DNA from: Paludibacteraceae bacterium
GTDB lineage: Bacteria > Bacteroidota > Bacteroidia > Bacteroidales > Paludibacteraceae
Reading direction: 5' to 3'
DNA: 58,005 bases
NCBI GenBank assembly: GCA_024405895.1
Contig: JAKSNW010000011.1
Span: 1 to 58,005, forward strand
The notes under the pieces were generated by a model. It saw nothing but the letters and a program-made list of their open reading frames with translations. It had not been told where the DNA came from and did not search any database. Positions 42,235 to 53,539 of this stretch are shown in pieces; position 1 is the first letter of the stretch, and each line of letters begins with the position of its first letter. Position numbers and translations under genes: made by a program.

Positions 42235-42401
42235 TCACCTACCACGAATATCGTTTTTTCAAAATGTTGCAACAAAATATGACTTTATTTTACTCAGTCC
42301 ACAAGTTGTAAAACAGCTATTCTTATAAATTTTCCCAGCTGCACACATCTTAAATAACTGAATTTCACCCGCTTATAAATCACAAAAAAATTCGTTTTTT
42401 A

Positions 42402-42433
42402 TTTGGTCATTATATTCAGATGTTCTACTTTTG
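42402..42433 (+). promoter_or_regulatory. Promoter of the ABC transporter/GntR operon
   Basis: TTTG at 42402-42405 and TACTTTTG at 42426-42433 are separated by 20 bp, a consensus Bacteroidetes promoter. The operator palindrome begins at the last base of the -7 element, so a bound repressor would block initiation. Confidence 0.8.
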
Positions 42434-42460
42434 TAGTGTACTAATTAGATAGTACACTAC
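42433..42460. promoter_or_regulatory. Operator palindrome, probable binding site of the GntR (YtrA-type) regulator
   Basis: A perfect 10-bp inverted repeat GTAGTGTACT/AGTACACTAC (42433-42442 with 42451-42460) has an 8-base spacer. Within it AGTGTA and TACACT are separated by 12 bases, close to the site described for Bacillus YtrA. It overlaps the expected transcription start, and the operon's third gene encodes a YtrA-type GntR protein. Confidence 0.75.
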
Positions 42461-42492
42461 AACAGTAAAATCACTCAAAAACTCGGCAACAA

Positions 42493-42552
42493 ATGGTCAG
42501 TTATTTTATCGTCATCATGACAACCATCCTCTGTTGGTTAATCAACGGGTAA
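42493..42552 (+). CDS. Possible 19-codon hydrophobic leader ORF
   Basis: An ATG-to-TAA frame of 19 codons (MVSYFIVIMTTILCWLING) lies in the transcribed leader, 33 bases after the operator and 30 bases before the ABC ATPase start. The peptide has no charged residues and could span a membrane once. It may be a small membrane subunit, a leader peptide or chance. No ribosome binding site is visible, which is normal in this genome. Confidence 0.35.
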   Translation: MVSYFIVIMTTILCWLING

Positions 42553-42582
42553 GAAAAAACTAACGTTACAATATATAATACT

Positions 42583-43455
42583 ATGATCAGTATCAAAAAT
42601 CTGGAATACGGCTACTCTTCGAGTAAACACGTGTTCGACAATCTCAACCTGGAACTGCCAGACGGACATATCTACGGTCTGTTGGGCAAGAACGGCATCG
42701 GCAAGACAACGCTGTTGAGCATTCTCGCAGGCGCCCTGTTTGCCAAAGGTGAATACGACATCGACGGCATCGACCCAAGGAAACGTAATAACGACTTGAT
42801 GGAGCAGGTTCGCCTTGACGTGGATCTTGACATCAACCCGACAATGGGCATCAATTTCGCCACCAAGCCACAGACGCTCGCAAATATCTTGGCAGACCTC
42901 TACCCTAACTTCGACAAGGCGTTTCTGCAGAAAGCAATAGAACGTCTCGAGGTGCCTACAGGAAAGCGTCTCTATAAGATGTCAATGGGTGAACAGCGTA
43001 AGGCTTTGGCTGCTTTGTCGTTGGCTTGCAACACCCGCTACCTCTTCATGGACGAGCCAACCAACGGCATGGATATCACATCGCGCACTGAGTTCAAGAA
43101 ACTGGTAGCCGAACAATATGCGATGCCTTGCGACGAGCAGGCTACCGTAGACAAGACGATCGTCATCTCAACACATCAGGTGGACGACCTCGAGGGTCTG
43201 ATTGACGCCGTCATCATCCTCGGCAAGGAGAATGTGCTGCTCTGCGCTACACTTGAGGAGATTGGCAAGAAACTGAAATTCGGTTTCGCCACACCAGAAG
43301 ACACGGTGCTTTACAGCGAGAGCGGAGCCAACGGCGAAGAGTGTGTGATGCGCAACGACAGCGGCATGGAGATGCCTGTCAACACCCGCCTGCTCTTCAG
43401 TGCGGTGACCAGAAAACCAAAAGTGATACTTCCTTTGTTCAACAACAAAATCTAA
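42583..43455 (+). CDS. ABC transporter ATP-binding protein
   Basis: This 290-aa ATPase has Walker A GLLGKNGIGKTTLL (about 33-46), a degenerate signature KMSMGEQRKALAAL in place of LSGGQ, Walker B YLFMDEPTNGMD and the H-loop in VISTHQVDDLEG. About 60 extra C-terminal residues follow. It pairs with the membrane protein 4 bp downstream and the GntR regulator, an arrangement seen in Gram-positive YtrABC-type export or stress-response systems. In those, expression is induced by cell-wall-active agents; whether this holds here is inference. Confidence 0.88.
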   Translation: MISIKNLEYGYSSSKHVFDNLNLELPDGHIYGLLGKNGIGKTTLLSILAGALFAKGEYDIDGIDPRKRNNDLMEQVRLDVDLDINPTMGINFATKPQTLANILADLYPNFDKAFLQKAIERLEVPTGKRLYKMSMGEQRKALAALSLACNTRYLFMDEPTNGMDITSRTEFKKLVAEQYAMPCDEQATVDKTIVISTHQVDDLEGLIDAVIILGKENVLLCATLEEIGKKLKFGFATPEDTVLYSESGANGEECVMRNDSGMEMPVNTRLLFSAVTRKPKVILPLFNNKI

Positions 43456-43459
43456 GACT

Positions 43460-44194
43460 ATGAATAAACTTTCTTTCCGACGCATCAAGGCGTTGATGAA
43501 ATACGAAATCACCTCCGACGCAAGATCTTTGTTATACATACTCGGCTCTTTATTTGTATTTGAAATAATTATCTCTGCTGTTTTCGACGGTTTACATGGG
43601 CCAGACAACTGGATTGTTGAAGGTTCGGACAACTGGATAATGTTTGGCAGTTTCATGCTGACCACCAGTCTTACGGCACGTTATCTCCGCCCGACACAGA
43701 CAAGGGTTTATCTCACTCTACCGGGCAGTCCGCTGGAGAAGTTCGTGGCACATATCTCCATCTATTTCCTGGTGACGGCAGCCATCGTCTTGGTTCGCTT
43801 CGGACTGGTGGAACTGAGCACCTTGTTCTACGAAACGGAAATATCCGCAAAAGACCTTCTTTTGGGTGTCTCCCTGAAGGTTTTTGATAGATTCGAGGAT
43901 GTCTGGGTAGATCATGCGAAGACATTCAGTTACTACACCCACGCCTTCAATTTCATGATCTTTGCTATCATGGGTATCGTAGTCAGAAGACTCAGAGGAC
44001 CACTGCAGAAAGTCGTCTATTACTTCTGTATGTTCTTCCTCTTCTTCGGTATCGTCGGTTCTGAAACCGCCGGCCTGCTCGATGTGCTCAACCTCGGCAA
44101 GGAGTTCGTTCCTTTCATGCCTTTGTTCATCGTTCTTGACATTTTCTTGGGCTGGCTGCTCTACCGCAGCATCTGTAAGGTACAGGCTAAATAA
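43460..44194 (+). CDS. ABC transporter membrane subunit
   Basis: This 244-aa integral membrane protein has about six hydrophobic helices (around 26-46, 62-78, 98-118, 165-182, 190-212 and 218-238). I see no named family domain; the layout is that of an ABC-2-like permease. The segment YLRPTQTRVYLTLPGSPLEKFVAH resembles the cytoplasmic coupling region of such permeases. It lies 4 bp after the ATPase and 11 bp before the GntR gene, so the three form one unit. Confidence 0.78.
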   Translation: MNKLSFRRIKALMKYEITSDARSLLYILGSLFVFEIIISAVFDGLHGPDNWIVEGSDNWIMFGSFMLTTSLTARYLRPTQTRVYLTLPGSPLEKFVAHISIYFLVTAAIVLVRFGLVELSTLFYETEISAKDLLLGVSLKVFDRFEDVWVDHAKTFSYYTHAFNFMIFAIMGIVVRRLRGPLQKVVYYFCMFFLFFGIVGSETAGLLDVLNLGKEFVPFMPLFIVLDIFLGWLLYRSICKVQAK

Positions 44195-44205
44195 TCATTG
44201 GGCTT

Positions 44206-44565
44206 ATGGATTTTCAACAATCACAACCGATTTTTCTGCAGATAGCAGACTGGTTGAGCGATAAGGTGATCAGTGGGGAGATACCCCCTGGCGGACAGAT
44301 GCCTTCTGTTCGTGAGATTGCCTCCGAGACCGGTGTAAATCCCAACACGGTACAGAGAGCAGTGGAGCGTTTGCTGCTCAACGGCATCATCCAGAGTCAG
44401 CGCGGCAAGGGAAACTTCCTGACCACCGATGCCCGTGAGAGGATTATCAACGAGCGAAAACAACGCTTCTTTGAGCAACAGTTGCCACGACTGGCAGCGG
44501 AGATGAAGGTGTTAGATCTTACGCTCGAGGAAATAAATAACGAACTGAGCAGGTTACTAAGGTAA
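44206..44565 (+). CDS. GntR family transcriptional regulator, YtrA subfamily
   Basis: This 119-aa repressor has an N-terminal winged helix (about 1-75): QPIFLQIADWLSDKVISGEIPPGGQMPSVREIASETGVNPNTVQRAVERLLLNG is the canonical GntR pattern in order. Only a short helical dimerisation tail follows (about 80-118), with no effector-binding domain. That short tail defines the YtrA subfamily, whose genes sit with ABC transporters they repress. It is the last gene of the operon, with the operator at 42433-42460 and a terminator at 44604-44645. Confidence 0.9.
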   Translation: MDFQQSQPIFLQIADWLSDKVISGEIPPGGQMPSVREIASETGVNPNTVQRAVERLLLNGIIQSQRGKGNFLTTDARERIINERKQRFFEQQLPRLAAEMKVLDLTLEEINNELSRLLR

Positions 44566-44603
44566 TGCCACTATACTAAACATAATAGATCCTTGTTATT
44601 ACA

Positions 44604-44645
44604 AAAGTCTGGAAGGCAATTTATTGTCTTCCCGACTTTCTTTTT
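44604..44645 (+). terminator. Intrinsic terminator of the ABC/GntR operon
   Basis: A stem pairing AAAGTC with GACTTT and GGAAGGCA with TGTCTTCC (wobble) is followed by a T-rich tail. Confidence 0.85.
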
Positions 44646-44691
44646 CTCTCAAGCCTTATTTTCTTTGTGAATGAAACAATACATTAGGCAT

Positions 44692-44722
44692 AAAAAAAGC
44701 CGAGAGCAAAAAGCTCTCGGCT
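44692..44722 (-). terminator. Intrinsic terminator of the rpoBC operon
   Basis: A perfect 10-bp stem AGCCGAGAGC/GCTCTCGGCT (44698-44707 with 44713-44722) is followed on the minus strand by seven T residues, 22 bp beyond the rpoC stop. Confidence 0.93.
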
Positions 44723-44744
44723 CATTATTTATAGTGGAACGTGA

Positions 44745-47700
44745 TTATTCCATTTCTTCAGGTGCATCGGTAACGTTGTTAGCCAGGCTTGAGATTCGAT
44801 CGTATTCTTCTTGTGGCATAACCACGAGACGCTCATACTCACGCAAACCTGTACCAGCAGGAATCTTGTGACCAACTATAACGTTCTCCTTCATACCCTC
44901 CAAGTAGTCAACCTTACCATTGATAGCGGCTTCGTTGAGTACCTTAGTGGTTTCCTGGAATGATGCAGCTGACATGAAGCTACGGGTCTGCAATGCAGCA
45001 CGGGTGATACCTTGCAACATCTGAGTAGAAGTAGCAGGACGAGCATCGCGAACTTCAACAACTTTCTTATCACGGCGTTTCAAAGCACTGTTCTCATCTC
45101 TCAAACGACGAGCAGTGATAATCTGACCATTAGAGAATTGTTCTGAGTCGCCTTTGTCCATGACAACTTTCTTACCCCAGATCTGGTCGTTCTCATCCAT
45201 GAACTCGAACTTGTCAACCACCTGACCTTCAAGGAAGCGTGTATCACCAGCATCGTCAATAGTAACTTTGCTCATCATCTGACGAACGATGATTTCAAAG
45301 TGCTTATCGTTGATTTTTACACCCTGGAGACGATATACGCTTTGTACCTCGTTAACGATGTATTCTTGAACAGCGGTAGGACCCTTGATTGCCAAGATGT
45401 CGGCTGGAGTGATTGCACCGTCTGAGAGGGCTGTACCTGCACGAACATAGTCTTGCTCTTGTACCAAGATTTGTTTTGACAGAGGCACGAGATATTTCTT
45501 CTCTTCACCAGTCTTAGAGGTAACAGAGATTTCACGGTTACCACGTTTGATTTTACCGAAGGTAACCTCACCGTCGATTTCAGAAACGACAGCTGGGTTA
45601 GATGGGTTACGAGCCTCAAAGAGTTCGGTAACACGTGGAAGACCACCAGTGATATCGCCAACCTTACTGGTTGCACGAGGAATCTTAACCAAGAGGTCAC
45701 CAGCCTTGAGTTGAGCACCATCGGTAGCAACCAAGTGAGCACCTACAGGGAGGTTGTATGTATGAAGGGTTTCGCCATCATCGTCGAGGATGAGGATGGC
45801 AGGAGCCTTCGTACGGTCCTTAGATTCAGTAATGATCTTATCACTTACGCCAGATGCTGCGTCAGCATCGACGGTATATGTTTGACCTTCAATGAGGTTT
45901 TCGAATTTCACCTTACCAGCAAACTCAGTAACAAGAACGGCGTTGAATGGGTCCCATTCGCAAATCTTATCGCCTTTCTTAACGAGATCACCGTTGTTGA
46001 CATAGAGTTTAGAACCGTATTGGATAGCTTGTGTTGAGAGAGCCACCTTGGTTACTTCATCAATGATACGTGCTTCAGCCAAACGACCTACAACAACTTT
46101 GTATTCAGAACCGTCCTCGTTCTTAACGTCAACGGTACGGAGTTCATCGATTTCAAGACGACCATCGTAGCTGGCAACCATGCTTGATTCTGCAGAGGTG
46201 TGAGATGCAACACCACCGACGTGGAAGGTACGAAGTGTCAACTGAGTACCAGGCTCACCGATTGATTGAGCAGCGATAACACCTACAGATTCACCCTTGT
46301 TTACCAATTGGCCTGTAGCAAGGTTTCGACCATAACATTTAGCGCAGACACCACGACGGAGTTCGCAAGTAAGTACAGAACGAACCTCTACTTGTTCGAT
46401 TGGTGAGGCTTGGATGATAGAAGCAATACGTTCGTCAATCAACTCGCCTGAGGCAACGATGAGTTCGCCTGTGAGAGGATGGATGATATCGTGAACAGAG
46501 ACACGGCCAAGAATACGCTCGCTGAGTGAAGCAACAACGTCTTCTTTGTTCTTGATTTCAGTCATTACAACACCACGCAAGGTGCCGCAGTCTTCTGCAT
46601 TAATGATAACGTCGTGTGATACGTCAACAAGACGACGGGTAAGATAACCTGCGTCGGCTGTTTTCAACGCGGTATCAGCCAAACCTTTACGAGCACCGTG
46701 AGTAGAGATAAAGTACTCCAACACTGACAAGCCTTCCTTAAAGTTCGCCAAGATAGGGTTCTCGATGATCTGACCACCTTCAGCACCTGCTTTTTGAGGT
46801 TTAGCCATCAAGCCACGCATACCAGCCAACTGACGAATCTGGTCTTTAGAACCACGGGCACCAGAGTCCAACATCATATATACAGAGTTGAAGCCTTGGT
46901 TGTCTGACTCGAAGTGTTCCATAACCTTCTTAGTCAGTTTATCGTTAACGGTGTTCCATGCATCAATAACTTGGTTGTAACGTTCGTTGTTGGTGATGAT
47001 ACCATCGTTGAAGTCGTCAACAATACCTTGGATTTCTTCATAACCGGCTTGTACCAAAGCAGCTTTTTCTTCTGGGATGATGATATCAGCCAAGTTGAAT
47101 GACAAGCCGCCACGGAATGCCATGTAGTAACCGAGGTTCTTGATATCGTCGAGGAATTGTGCTGTACGTGCAACACCGCAAGCCTCGATGACACGACCGA
47201 TGATGTCGCGGAGAGATTTCTTAGAAATCAACTCATTCAAGTAACCAACCTGTTCTGGTACATATTTATTAATAATGATACGACCTACAGTGGTTTCTAC
47301 GATATGGTTAATCTTGTCGCCAAGTTTGAGGTTTGGATAGTCTTTAGCGTTTTCTTTCTTGACAACGTCGTCAACCTTAACCTTAATAATGGCATGAATA
47401 TCTACTTTCTTCTCATTGTAAGCGATTTCCACTTCTTCAGGAGAATAGAAAGTAATGCCTTCACCAGCTACTGGATGTTCTGGAGTGCTGCGACGACCTT
47501 TACTGATATAGTAGAGACCAAGCACCATATCCTGTGATGGTACGGTGATAGGAGCGCCGTTGGCAGGGTTGAGGATGTTGTGAGAAGCCAACATGAGGAG
47601 TTGAGCCTCAAGAACTGCTTCATTGCTCAAAGGCAAGTGGACAGCCATCTGGTCACCGTCGAAGTCGGCGTTGAACGCGGTACATGCGAGTGGGTGAAGT

Positions 47701-49136
47701 TGGATTGCCTTACCTTCAATCATCTTAGGTTGGAATGCCTGAATACCCAAACGGTGCAAGGTAGGTGCACGGTTGAGCAATACAGGGTGACCCTTCATGA
47801 CAAATTCAAGGATATCCCAAACAATTGGATCTTTCTTATCAATGAAGCGTTTTGCTGATTTTACAGTCTTAACAACACCACGTTCGATAAGTTTGCGGAT
47901 GATGAATGGTTTATACAACTCAGCAGCCATATCTTTAGGAAGGCCGCATTCGTGCATTTTCAATTCAGGACCTACAACAATTACAGAACGGGCTGAATAG
48001 TCAGTACGTTTACCCAGGAGGTTCTGACGGAAACGACCTTGTTTACCTTTCAAACTATCACTCATTGATTTCAATGGGCGGTTTGATTCCGACTTCATAG
48101 CATTGGTCTTCTTTGAGTTATCAAGCAATGAGTCAACAGCTTCTTGAAGCATACGTTTCTCATTTCTCAAGATAACCTCAGGAGCTTGAATCTCAATGAG
48201 ACGTTTCAAACGGTTGTTACGGATGATAACGCGACGATAGAGATCGTTGAGGTCAGAGGTAGCAAAACGTCCGCCGTCCAGTGGAACCAAAGGACGGAGT
48301 TCTGGTGGAATTACAGGCAGAACTTTGAGAATCATCCATTCTGGACGATTGAGTTTGCGTGAAGAACGGAAAGATTCTACAACTTGGAGGCGTTTGAGAG
48401 CCTCTTTCTTAGCCTGTTGTGATGTATCGTGGTCAGCTTTGTAACGAAGGTCGTATGAGAGTTTGTCCAAACCGGTTTGACCGTTTTCGTCTTCTTCTGA
48501 CAATTTGCACAACAAATCATATACTGCTTCAGCACCCATCTTGGCGATGAATTTGCTTGGGTCTTTATCCTCGAGCTCACGGTTGTTAGGATATTCTCTT
48601 GCCAACATATCCATCAAGTCGAGGTAACGATCCTCTTCAATCAAATCGCCATCTTGTACCAATGGGTTGTTATCTGCATCGGTCAATTGACCAAGGATAC
48701 CTGCTTGGATAACAACATATTTCTCATAGTATATGATAGAGTCAAGTTTCTTGGTTGCCATACCCAACAAGTAACCAATCTTGTTTGGGAGTGAGCGGAA
48801 ATACCAAATATGAGCCACAGGCACAACCAATTGGATGTGACCGGTGCGTTCACGACGCACTTTCTTCTCGGTTACTTCAACGCCACAACGATCGCAGACG
48901 ATGCCTTTATAGCGGATACGGCGATATTTGCCGCAGTTACATTCGTAGTCTTTGGTTGGGCCGAAGATACGCTCGCAAAAAAGACCATCGCGTTCTGGTT
49001 TGTAGGTTCTGTAGTTGATAGTCTCAGGTTTGAGAACCTCGCCACGCGAAGCCTCACGAATCTCCTCTGGAGAAGCAAGGCTGATGGTGATCTTGTTGAA
49101 GTTTGTTTTTACCTTATTTTCTTTTCTGAATGGCAT
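44745..49136 (-). CDS. rpoC: DNA-directed RNA polymerase subunit beta-prime
   Basis: This 1463-aa protein is the largest subunit of RNA polymerase. The N-terminal zinc-finger motif is [23 protein letters not shown] (positions 70-92, split here by function: C70, C72, C85, C88). The catalytic magnesium loop is [16 protein letters not shown] (about 485). A second zinc site has [16 protein letters not shown] near 905. The bridge-helix region ([19 protein letters not shown]) is also clear. It ends the operon and is followed by a strong terminator. It starts 50 bp after rpoB, with no promoter evident between. Confidence 0.98.
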   Translation of the reverse strand: MPFRKENKVKTNFNKITISLASPEEIREASRGEVLKPETINYRTYKPERDGLFCERIFGPTKDYECNCGKYRRIRYKGIVCDRCGVEVTEKKVRRERTGHIQLVVPVAHIWYFRSLPNKIGYLLGMATKKLDSIIYYEKYVVIQAGILGQLTDADNNPLVQDGDLIEEDRYLDLMDMLAREYPNNRELEDKDPSKFIAKMGAEAVYDLLCKLSEEDENGQTGLDKLSYDLRYKADHDTSQQAKKEALKRLQVVESFRSSRKLNRPEWMILKVLPVIPPELRPLVPLDGGRFATSDLNDLYRRVIIRNNRLKRLIEIQAPEVILRNEKRMLQEAVDSLLDNSKKTNAMKSESNRPLKSMSDSLKGKQGRFRQNLLGKRTDYSARSVIVVGPELKMHECGLPKDMAAELYKPFIIRKLIERGVVKTVKSAKRFIDKKDPIVWDILEFVMKGHPVLLNRAPTLHRLGIQAFQPKMIEGKAIQLHPLACTAFNADFDGDQMAVHLPLSNEAVLEAQLLMLASHNILNPANGAPITVPSQDMVLGLYYISKGRRSTPEHPVAGEGITFYSPEEVEIAYNEKKVDIHAIIKVKVDDVVKKENAKDYPNLKLGDKINHIVETTVGRIIINKYVPEQVGYLNELISKKSLRDIIGRVIEACGVARTAQFLDDIKNLGYYMAFRGGLSFNLADIIIPEEKAALVQAGYEEIQGIVDDFNDGIITNNERYNQVIDAWNTVNDKLTKKVMEHFESDNQGFNSVYMMLDSGARGSKDQIRQLAGMRGLMAKPQKAGAEGGQIIENPILANFKEGLSVLEYFISTHGARKGLADTALKTADAGYLTRRLVDVSHDVIINAEDCGTLRGVVMTEIKNKEDVVASLSERILGRVSVHDIIHPLTGELIVASGELIDERIASIIQASPIEQVEVRSVLTCELRRGVCAKCYGRNLATGQLVNKGESVGVIAAQSIGEPGTQLTLRTFHVGGVASHTSAESSMVASYDGRLEIDELRTVDVKNEDGSEYKVVVGRLAEARIIDEVTKVALSTQAIQYGSKLYVNNGDLVKKGDKICEWDPFNAVLVTEFAGKVKFENLIEGQTYTVDADAASGVSDKIITESKDRTKAPAILILDDDGETLHTYNLPVGAHLVATDGAQLKAGDLLVKIPRATSKVGDITGGLPRVTELFEARNPSNPAVVSEIDGEVTFGKIKRGNREISVTSKTGEEKKYLVPLSKQILVQEQDYVRAGTALSDGAITPADILAIKGPTAVQEYIVNEVQSVYRLQGVKINDKHFEIIVRQMMSKVTIDDAGDTRFLEGQVVDKFEFMDENDQIWGKKVVMDKGDSEQFSNGQIITARRLRDENSALKRRDKKVVEVRDARPATSTQMLQGITRAALQTRSFMSAASFQETTKVLNEAAINGKVDYLEGMKENVIVGHKIPAGTGLREYERLVVMPQEEYDRISSLANNVTDAPEEME

Positions 49137-49186
49137 AGCTATTCTGATTTTTCTTTTAAAAACAAAGACATGATTCTCTGCATCGA

Positions 49187-52100
49187 TTAGTCGAGCGAAA
49201 TGCTCAAACCAAGACCGCGCAATTCATGCAATAACACGTTGAAAGACTCAGGAATACCTGGTTGTGGCATTGGGTCGCCCTTAACAATTGCCTCGTAGGC
49301 ACGAGCACGACCAACCACATCGTCAGATTTCACAGTGAGGATTTCTTGAAGGATGTTAGATGCGCCGAATGCCTCGAGCGCCCAAACCTCCATCTCACCG
49401 AAACGTTGGCCACCAAATTGAGCTTTACCACCAAGAGGTTGTTGAGTAATCAAAGAGTATGGGCCGATAGAACGAGCGTGCATCTTATCATCAACCATGT
49501 GACCGAGTTTCAAGAAGTAGGTCACACCAACAGTTGCTGGTTGGTCGAAGCGCTCACCAGTGCCACCATCGTAAAGATATGTTTTACCGTAACGTGGAAC
49601 ACCGGCTTTATCTGTCCATTCGTTGAGGTCATCAATTGAAGCACCGTCAAAGATTGGAGTAGCGAATTTAACACCGAGTTCTTTACCTGCCCAACCAAGT
49701 ACAGCTTCGAAAATCTGTCCGAGGTTCATACGAGAAGGCACACCCAGAGGGTTCAACACGAGGTCCATTGGAGTACCGTCTGCCAAGAATGGCATATCCT
49801 CCTGACGAACAATCTTTGATACGATACCTTTGTTACCGTGACGACCTGCCATTTTATCGCCGACACGAATCTTACGTTTCTTAGCGATATAGACTTTGGC
49901 CATCTTGATAATGCCGTTTGGCAATTCGTCACCAATGCTGAGGTTCAGCTGTTGACGTTTGCATTCAGCATCATACTCTTTATATTTACGCAAATAGTTC
50001 ATCACTATCTGACGTATCAATTCATTCTTGTGAGAATCGGTTGTCCACTTAGTAAGGAGTACTGAGTTGTAATCGATTTCATAGAGAGCCTTTTGTGTAA
50101 ATTTCTGACCCTTTTCGATGAGATCTTGACCCATGAAGTCTTTTACACCTTGAGAAACCTTACCAGTAACGATTGTCATCAATTTGCTGATAAGTTGTTT
50201 CTTCAGTTCTTCAGCCTTCTTCTCGAACTCAGCTTTGATGCGAGGAATGTTGACTTTGGTGTCTTCCATTCTTGCCTTACGGTCTTTCACAACTCTTGAG
50301 AACAACTCTTTGCCAATGATAACACCACGCAATGATGGCGAAGCTTTCAATGAAGCATCTTTAACATCACCTGCTCTATCACCGAAGATAGCACGGAGAA
50401 GTTTTTCCTCTGGAGTTGGATCGGTCTCGCCCTTAGGAGTAGTTTTACCGATAAGGATATCACCAGGAACTACGTGAGCACCTATACGAATGATACCATT
50501 GTCGTCAAGGTTACGAGTTGCATCTTCGCTGACATTTGGAATATCATTGGTAAGTTCTTCCATACCACGTTTTGTTTCACGAACCTCAAGGGTGTATTCA
50601 CTAACGTGAACAGAAGTATAGATGTCTTCGCGAACAACACGTTCATTGATAACGATAGCATCCTCATAGTTGTAACCCTTCCAAGGCATGTAAGCCACTT
50701 TCAAGTTACGTCCGAGTGCCAACTCGCCACCTTGTGTAGCATAACCTTCTGTCAAAATTTGACCGGCCTCTACACGTTGACCCTTGCGAACGATTGGGCG
50801 AAGGTCGATAGTAGTATCTTGGTTGGTTTTCTGGAATTTTGGCAAACGATACTCTACCAAAGAATCCACGAAGTTTACAAATTCTTCCTCTTCAGTGCGG
50901 TCGTAACGAACTTTAATGACATTTGCATCAACATACTCAATAACGCCGGCAGATTTAGCCATTACTTGAGTGCGTGAATCATGAATCATCTTACGCTCGA
51001 TACCTGTACCTACGATAGGAGCTTCTGGGCGCAACAATGGTACGGCCTGACGCATCATGTTAGAACCCATCAACGCACGGTTAGCATCATCGTGCTCCAA
51101 GAAAGGAATCAAGGCAGCAGCCAAAGAAGCGATTTGTTGAGGAGCCACATCCATCAATTCTACCTGTGAAGGTGGAACAACAGGATAATCAGCATCCTGA
51201 CGAGCCTTAACGGTCTCTCTTTGGAAAGAGCCGTCCTCGTTCAAGAGTGCGTTACCTTGAGCAATGTATTTTTCGCTCTCATCCTCAGCAGTGAGATAAA
51301 CCACATGGTCAGGATTAATGTCAACAACGCCATCAGTAACTTTGCGGTAAGGAGTCTCAATGAAGCCAAGATCGTTGATTTTTGCAAAGATACACAATGA
51401 AGAAATCAAACCGATGTTAGGACCTTCAGGAGTCTCAATAGGGCAAAGACGACCATAGTGAGTATAGTGTACGTCACGAACCTCAAAGCCTGCACGGTCA
51501 CGGCTCAAACCGCCAGGACCAAGAGCTGAGAGACGACGTTTATGTGTAATCTCAGCCAATGGGTTGGTTTGGTCCATGAACTGAGACAATGCATTTGTAC
51601 CGAAATATGAATTGATAACAGACGAAATAGTCTTCGCATTGATCAAATCCATAGGAGTGAACACCTCGCTATCACGAACGTTCATACGCTCTTTGATAGT
51701 ACGTGACATTCTGTTCAAACCTACACCAAACTGGTTGTAGAGTTGTTCACCTACAGTGCGGACACGTCTGTTGCTCAAGTGGTCGATATCGTCTACATTC
51801 TCTTTTGAGTTGATAAGACGAATCAAATATTTGATAATCTCAATGATGTCGACCATGGTAAGCACGCGAGTATCAGTGTCAACATCAAGATTAAGTTTTC
51901 TGTTGATACGATAACGGCCTACCAAGCCGAGGTCATAACGTTTATCTGAGAAGAAGAGACCATTGATAACCTCACGAGCAGAAGCTTCGTCGGCTGCTTC
52001 GGCATTACGGAGCAGACGGTAAACATACATAATAGCTTCTTTCTCTGAGTTACTTGGGTCTTTCTGGAGTGTATTGAAGATGATCTTGAAGTCATTGGTA

Positions 52101-53002
52101 TCCTGTTCGTCACGGTGAACCATGATGGTTGCAGCGCCAGACTCACAGATGGTTTTGATGTTTTCTGCATCAAGTTCAACCTCACGGTCAAGAATAACCT
52201 CAACACGCTCGATTGAAACAACCTCACCAGTTGCTTCATCTACAAAATCTTCAGTGGTTGGTTTGACAACACGTGCGGCCAATTTGCGACCGATGTATTT
52301 TTTAAGGTTGGTCTTATTGACTTTAACCTCTTCAGCCAAACCAAATGTATCAAGAATTTTTCTCTCTGATTCAAAACCAATAGCACGCAACAAAGTGGTT
52401 ACTGGCAATTTCTTTTTGCGGTCGATATAAGCATACATTACGTTGTTGATATCGGTTGCAAATTCAATCCAAGAACCACGGAAAGGAATAATACGTGCTG
52501 AATACAATTTTGTGCCGTTAGCATGGGTGCTTGTACCAAAGAATACACCTGGTGAACGGTGAAGCTGAGAAACGATAACACGTTCAGCACCGTTGATCAC
52601 GAATGTACCCTTATCGGTCATGTAAGGGATAGGTCCAAGGAATACATCCTGGATTGTTGTATCAAAATCCTCATGCTCATTATCAGTGCAATACAATTTC
52701 AGTTTTGCACGCAAAGGCACACTATAAGTCAGACCACGACGAATGCACTCTTCAATAGAGTAGCGAGGCGGGTCAATATAGTAATCCAGAAACTCAAGAA
52801 CGAAATTGTTCCTGGTATCTGTGATAGGGAAATTTTCGGCAAAAGCCTTATACATTCCTTCATTCTTTCTTTTTTCTGTTGGAGTATCCAACTGAAAGAA
52901 ATCGCGGAATGATTTGAGCTGCACCTCCAAGAAATCAGGATAATCTATCTGATTCTTAATAGATGCGAATGAAATTCTTTGATTATCAGTACTTGATGAC
53001 AT
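49187..53002 (-). CDS. rpoB: DNA-directed RNA polymerase subunit beta
   Basis: This 1271-aa protein is the second large subunit. The N-terminus ([23 protein letters not shown] split) matches other Bacteroidetes RpoB. The rifampicin-pocket region reads [33 protein letters not shown] in parts (about 500-530), with the wild-type D-Q-T and H-K-R residues present. The C-terminus carries [15 protein letters not shown]. It follows rplL after a 105-bp gap that contains a terminator-like hairpin (53041-53082). Confidence 0.98.
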   Translation of the reverse strand: MSSSTDNQRISFASIKNQIDYPDFLEVQLKSFRDFFQLDTPTEKRKNEGMYKAFAENFPITDTRNNFVLEFLDYYIDPPRYSIEECIRRGLTYSVPLRAKLKLYCTDNEHEDFDTTIQDVFLGPIPYMTDKGTFVINGAERVIVSQLHRSPGVFFGTSTHANGTKLYSARIIPFRGSWIEFATDINNVMYAYIDRKKKLPVTTLLRAIGFESERKILDTFGLAEEVKVNKTNLKKYIGRKLAARVVKPTTEDFVDEATGEVVSIERVEVILDREVELDAENIKTICESGAATIMVHRDEQDTNDFKIIFNTLQKDPSNSEKEAIMYVYRLLRNAEAADEASAREVINGLFFSDKRYDLGLVGRYRINRKLNLDVDTDTRVLTMVDIIEIIKYLIRLINSKENVDDIDHLSNRRVRTVGEQLYNQFGVGLNRMSRTIKERMNVRDSEVFTPMDLINAKTISSVINSYFGTNALSQFMDQTNPLAEITHKRRLSALGPGGLSRDRAGFEVRDVHYTHYGRLCPIETPEGPNIGLISSLCIFAKINDLGFIETPYRKVTDGVVDINPDHVVYLTAEDESEKYIAQGNALLNEDGSFQRETVKARQDADYPVVPPSQVELMDVAPQQIASLAAALIPFLEHDDANRALMGSNMMRQAVPLLRPEAPIVGTGIERKMIHDSRTQVMAKSAGVIEYVDANVIKVRYDRTEEEEFVNFVDSLVEYRLPKFQKTNQDTTIDLRPIVRKGQRVEAGQILTEGYATQGGELALGRNLKVAYMPWKGYNYEDAIVINERVVREDIYTSVHVSEYTLEVRETKRGMEELTNDIPNVSEDATRNLDDNGIIRIGAHVVPGDILIGKTTPKGETDPTPEEKLLRAIFGDRAGDVKDASLKASPSLRGVIIGKELFSRVVKDRKARMEDTKVNIPRIKAEFEKKAEELKKQLISKLMTIVTGKVSQGVKDFMGQDLIEKGQKFTQKALYEIDYNSVLLTKWTTDSHKNELIRQIVMNYLRKYKEYDAECKRQQLNLSIGDELPNGIIKMAKVYIAKKRKIRVGDKMAGRHGNKGIVSKIVRQEDMPFLADGTPMDLVLNPLGVPSRMNLGQIFEAVLGWAGKELGVKFATPIFDGASIDDLNEWTDKAGVPRYGKTYLYDGGTGERFDQPATVGVTYFLKLGHMVDDKMHARSIGPYSLITQQPLGGKAQFGGQRFGEMEVWALEAFGASNILQEILTVKSDDVVGRARAYEAIVKGDPMPQPGIPESFNVLLHELRGLGLSISLD

Positions 53003-53040
53003 TTGAATAGACTTAAGAATTGAACTTAATTATTTATACG

Positions 53041-53082
53041 GAAAAAGGTTTAGAGTCCGGCGATAATACCGGATTCTAAACC
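53041..53082 (-). terminator. Attenuator-like hairpin between rplL and rpoB
   Basis: GGTTTAGAGTCCGG and CCGGATTCTAAACC (53047-53060 with 53069-53082) form a 14-bp stem with one wobble and an 8-base loop. On the minus strand the stem is followed by five T residues. It has the form of an intrinsic terminator but precedes rpoB in the operon, so partial read-through is expected. Confidence 0.8.
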
Positions 53083-53107
53083 ACAGTATCCTGTTAAAGG
53101 ATTAGAC

Positions 53108-53482
53108 CTATTTAAGTTCAACTTCAGCGCCTGCTTCAGTGAGTTGTTTCTTAAAGTTTTCTGCTTCTTCTTTTGAAACACCTTCTTTGATTGTTGAAGG
53201 AGCACCATCAACCATGTCTTTAGCATCTTTCAAGCCAAGACCTGTGAGCTCTTTCACCAATTTCACGATTTTGAGCTTTTCAGCACCAGCGTTTTTGAGA
53301 ACTACATCGAAAGATGTTTTCTCTTCAGCAGCTTCAGCTGCACCAGCAGCAGGAGCAGCAACAGCTACAGCTGCAGCAGCAGGCTCAATGTGATACTCGT
53401 TTTTCAAAATTTCGGCCAACTCATTAACCTCTTTAACGGTCAAGTTAACCAATTGTTCAGCAAGAACTTTCAAATCTGCCAT
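53108..53482 (-). CDS. rplL: 50S ribosomal protein L7/L12
   Basis: This 124-aa protein has the N-terminal dimerisation helix ([20 protein letters not shown]), the Ala-rich hinge ([20 protein letters not shown], about 33-52) and the conserved C-terminal factor-binding domain ([26 protein letters not shown] split by function). L7/L12 forms the ribosomal stalk with L10 and recruits EF-Tu and EF-G. It follows rplJ by 57 bp, and a terminator-like hairpin lies downstream before rpoB. Confidence 0.97.
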   Translation of the reverse strand: MADLKVLAEQLVNLTVKEVNELAEILKNEYHIEPAAAAVAVAAPAAGAAEAAEEKTSFDVVLKNAGAEKLKIVKLVKELTGLGLKDAKDMVDGAPSTIKEGVSKEEAENFKKQLTEAGAEVELK

Positions 53483-53539
53483 TGTAGTATGATTTTAGAT
53501 TTATTATTTTTATCAGATGAAAATTTAAAAGGGGGATTA

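Noticed and set aside
42433-42460. Insertion-sequence terminal repeat or invertible-promoter site
   Set aside because: A single palindrome overlapping a promoter beside a GntR gene is better explained as an operator; no recombinase or second copy was seen.
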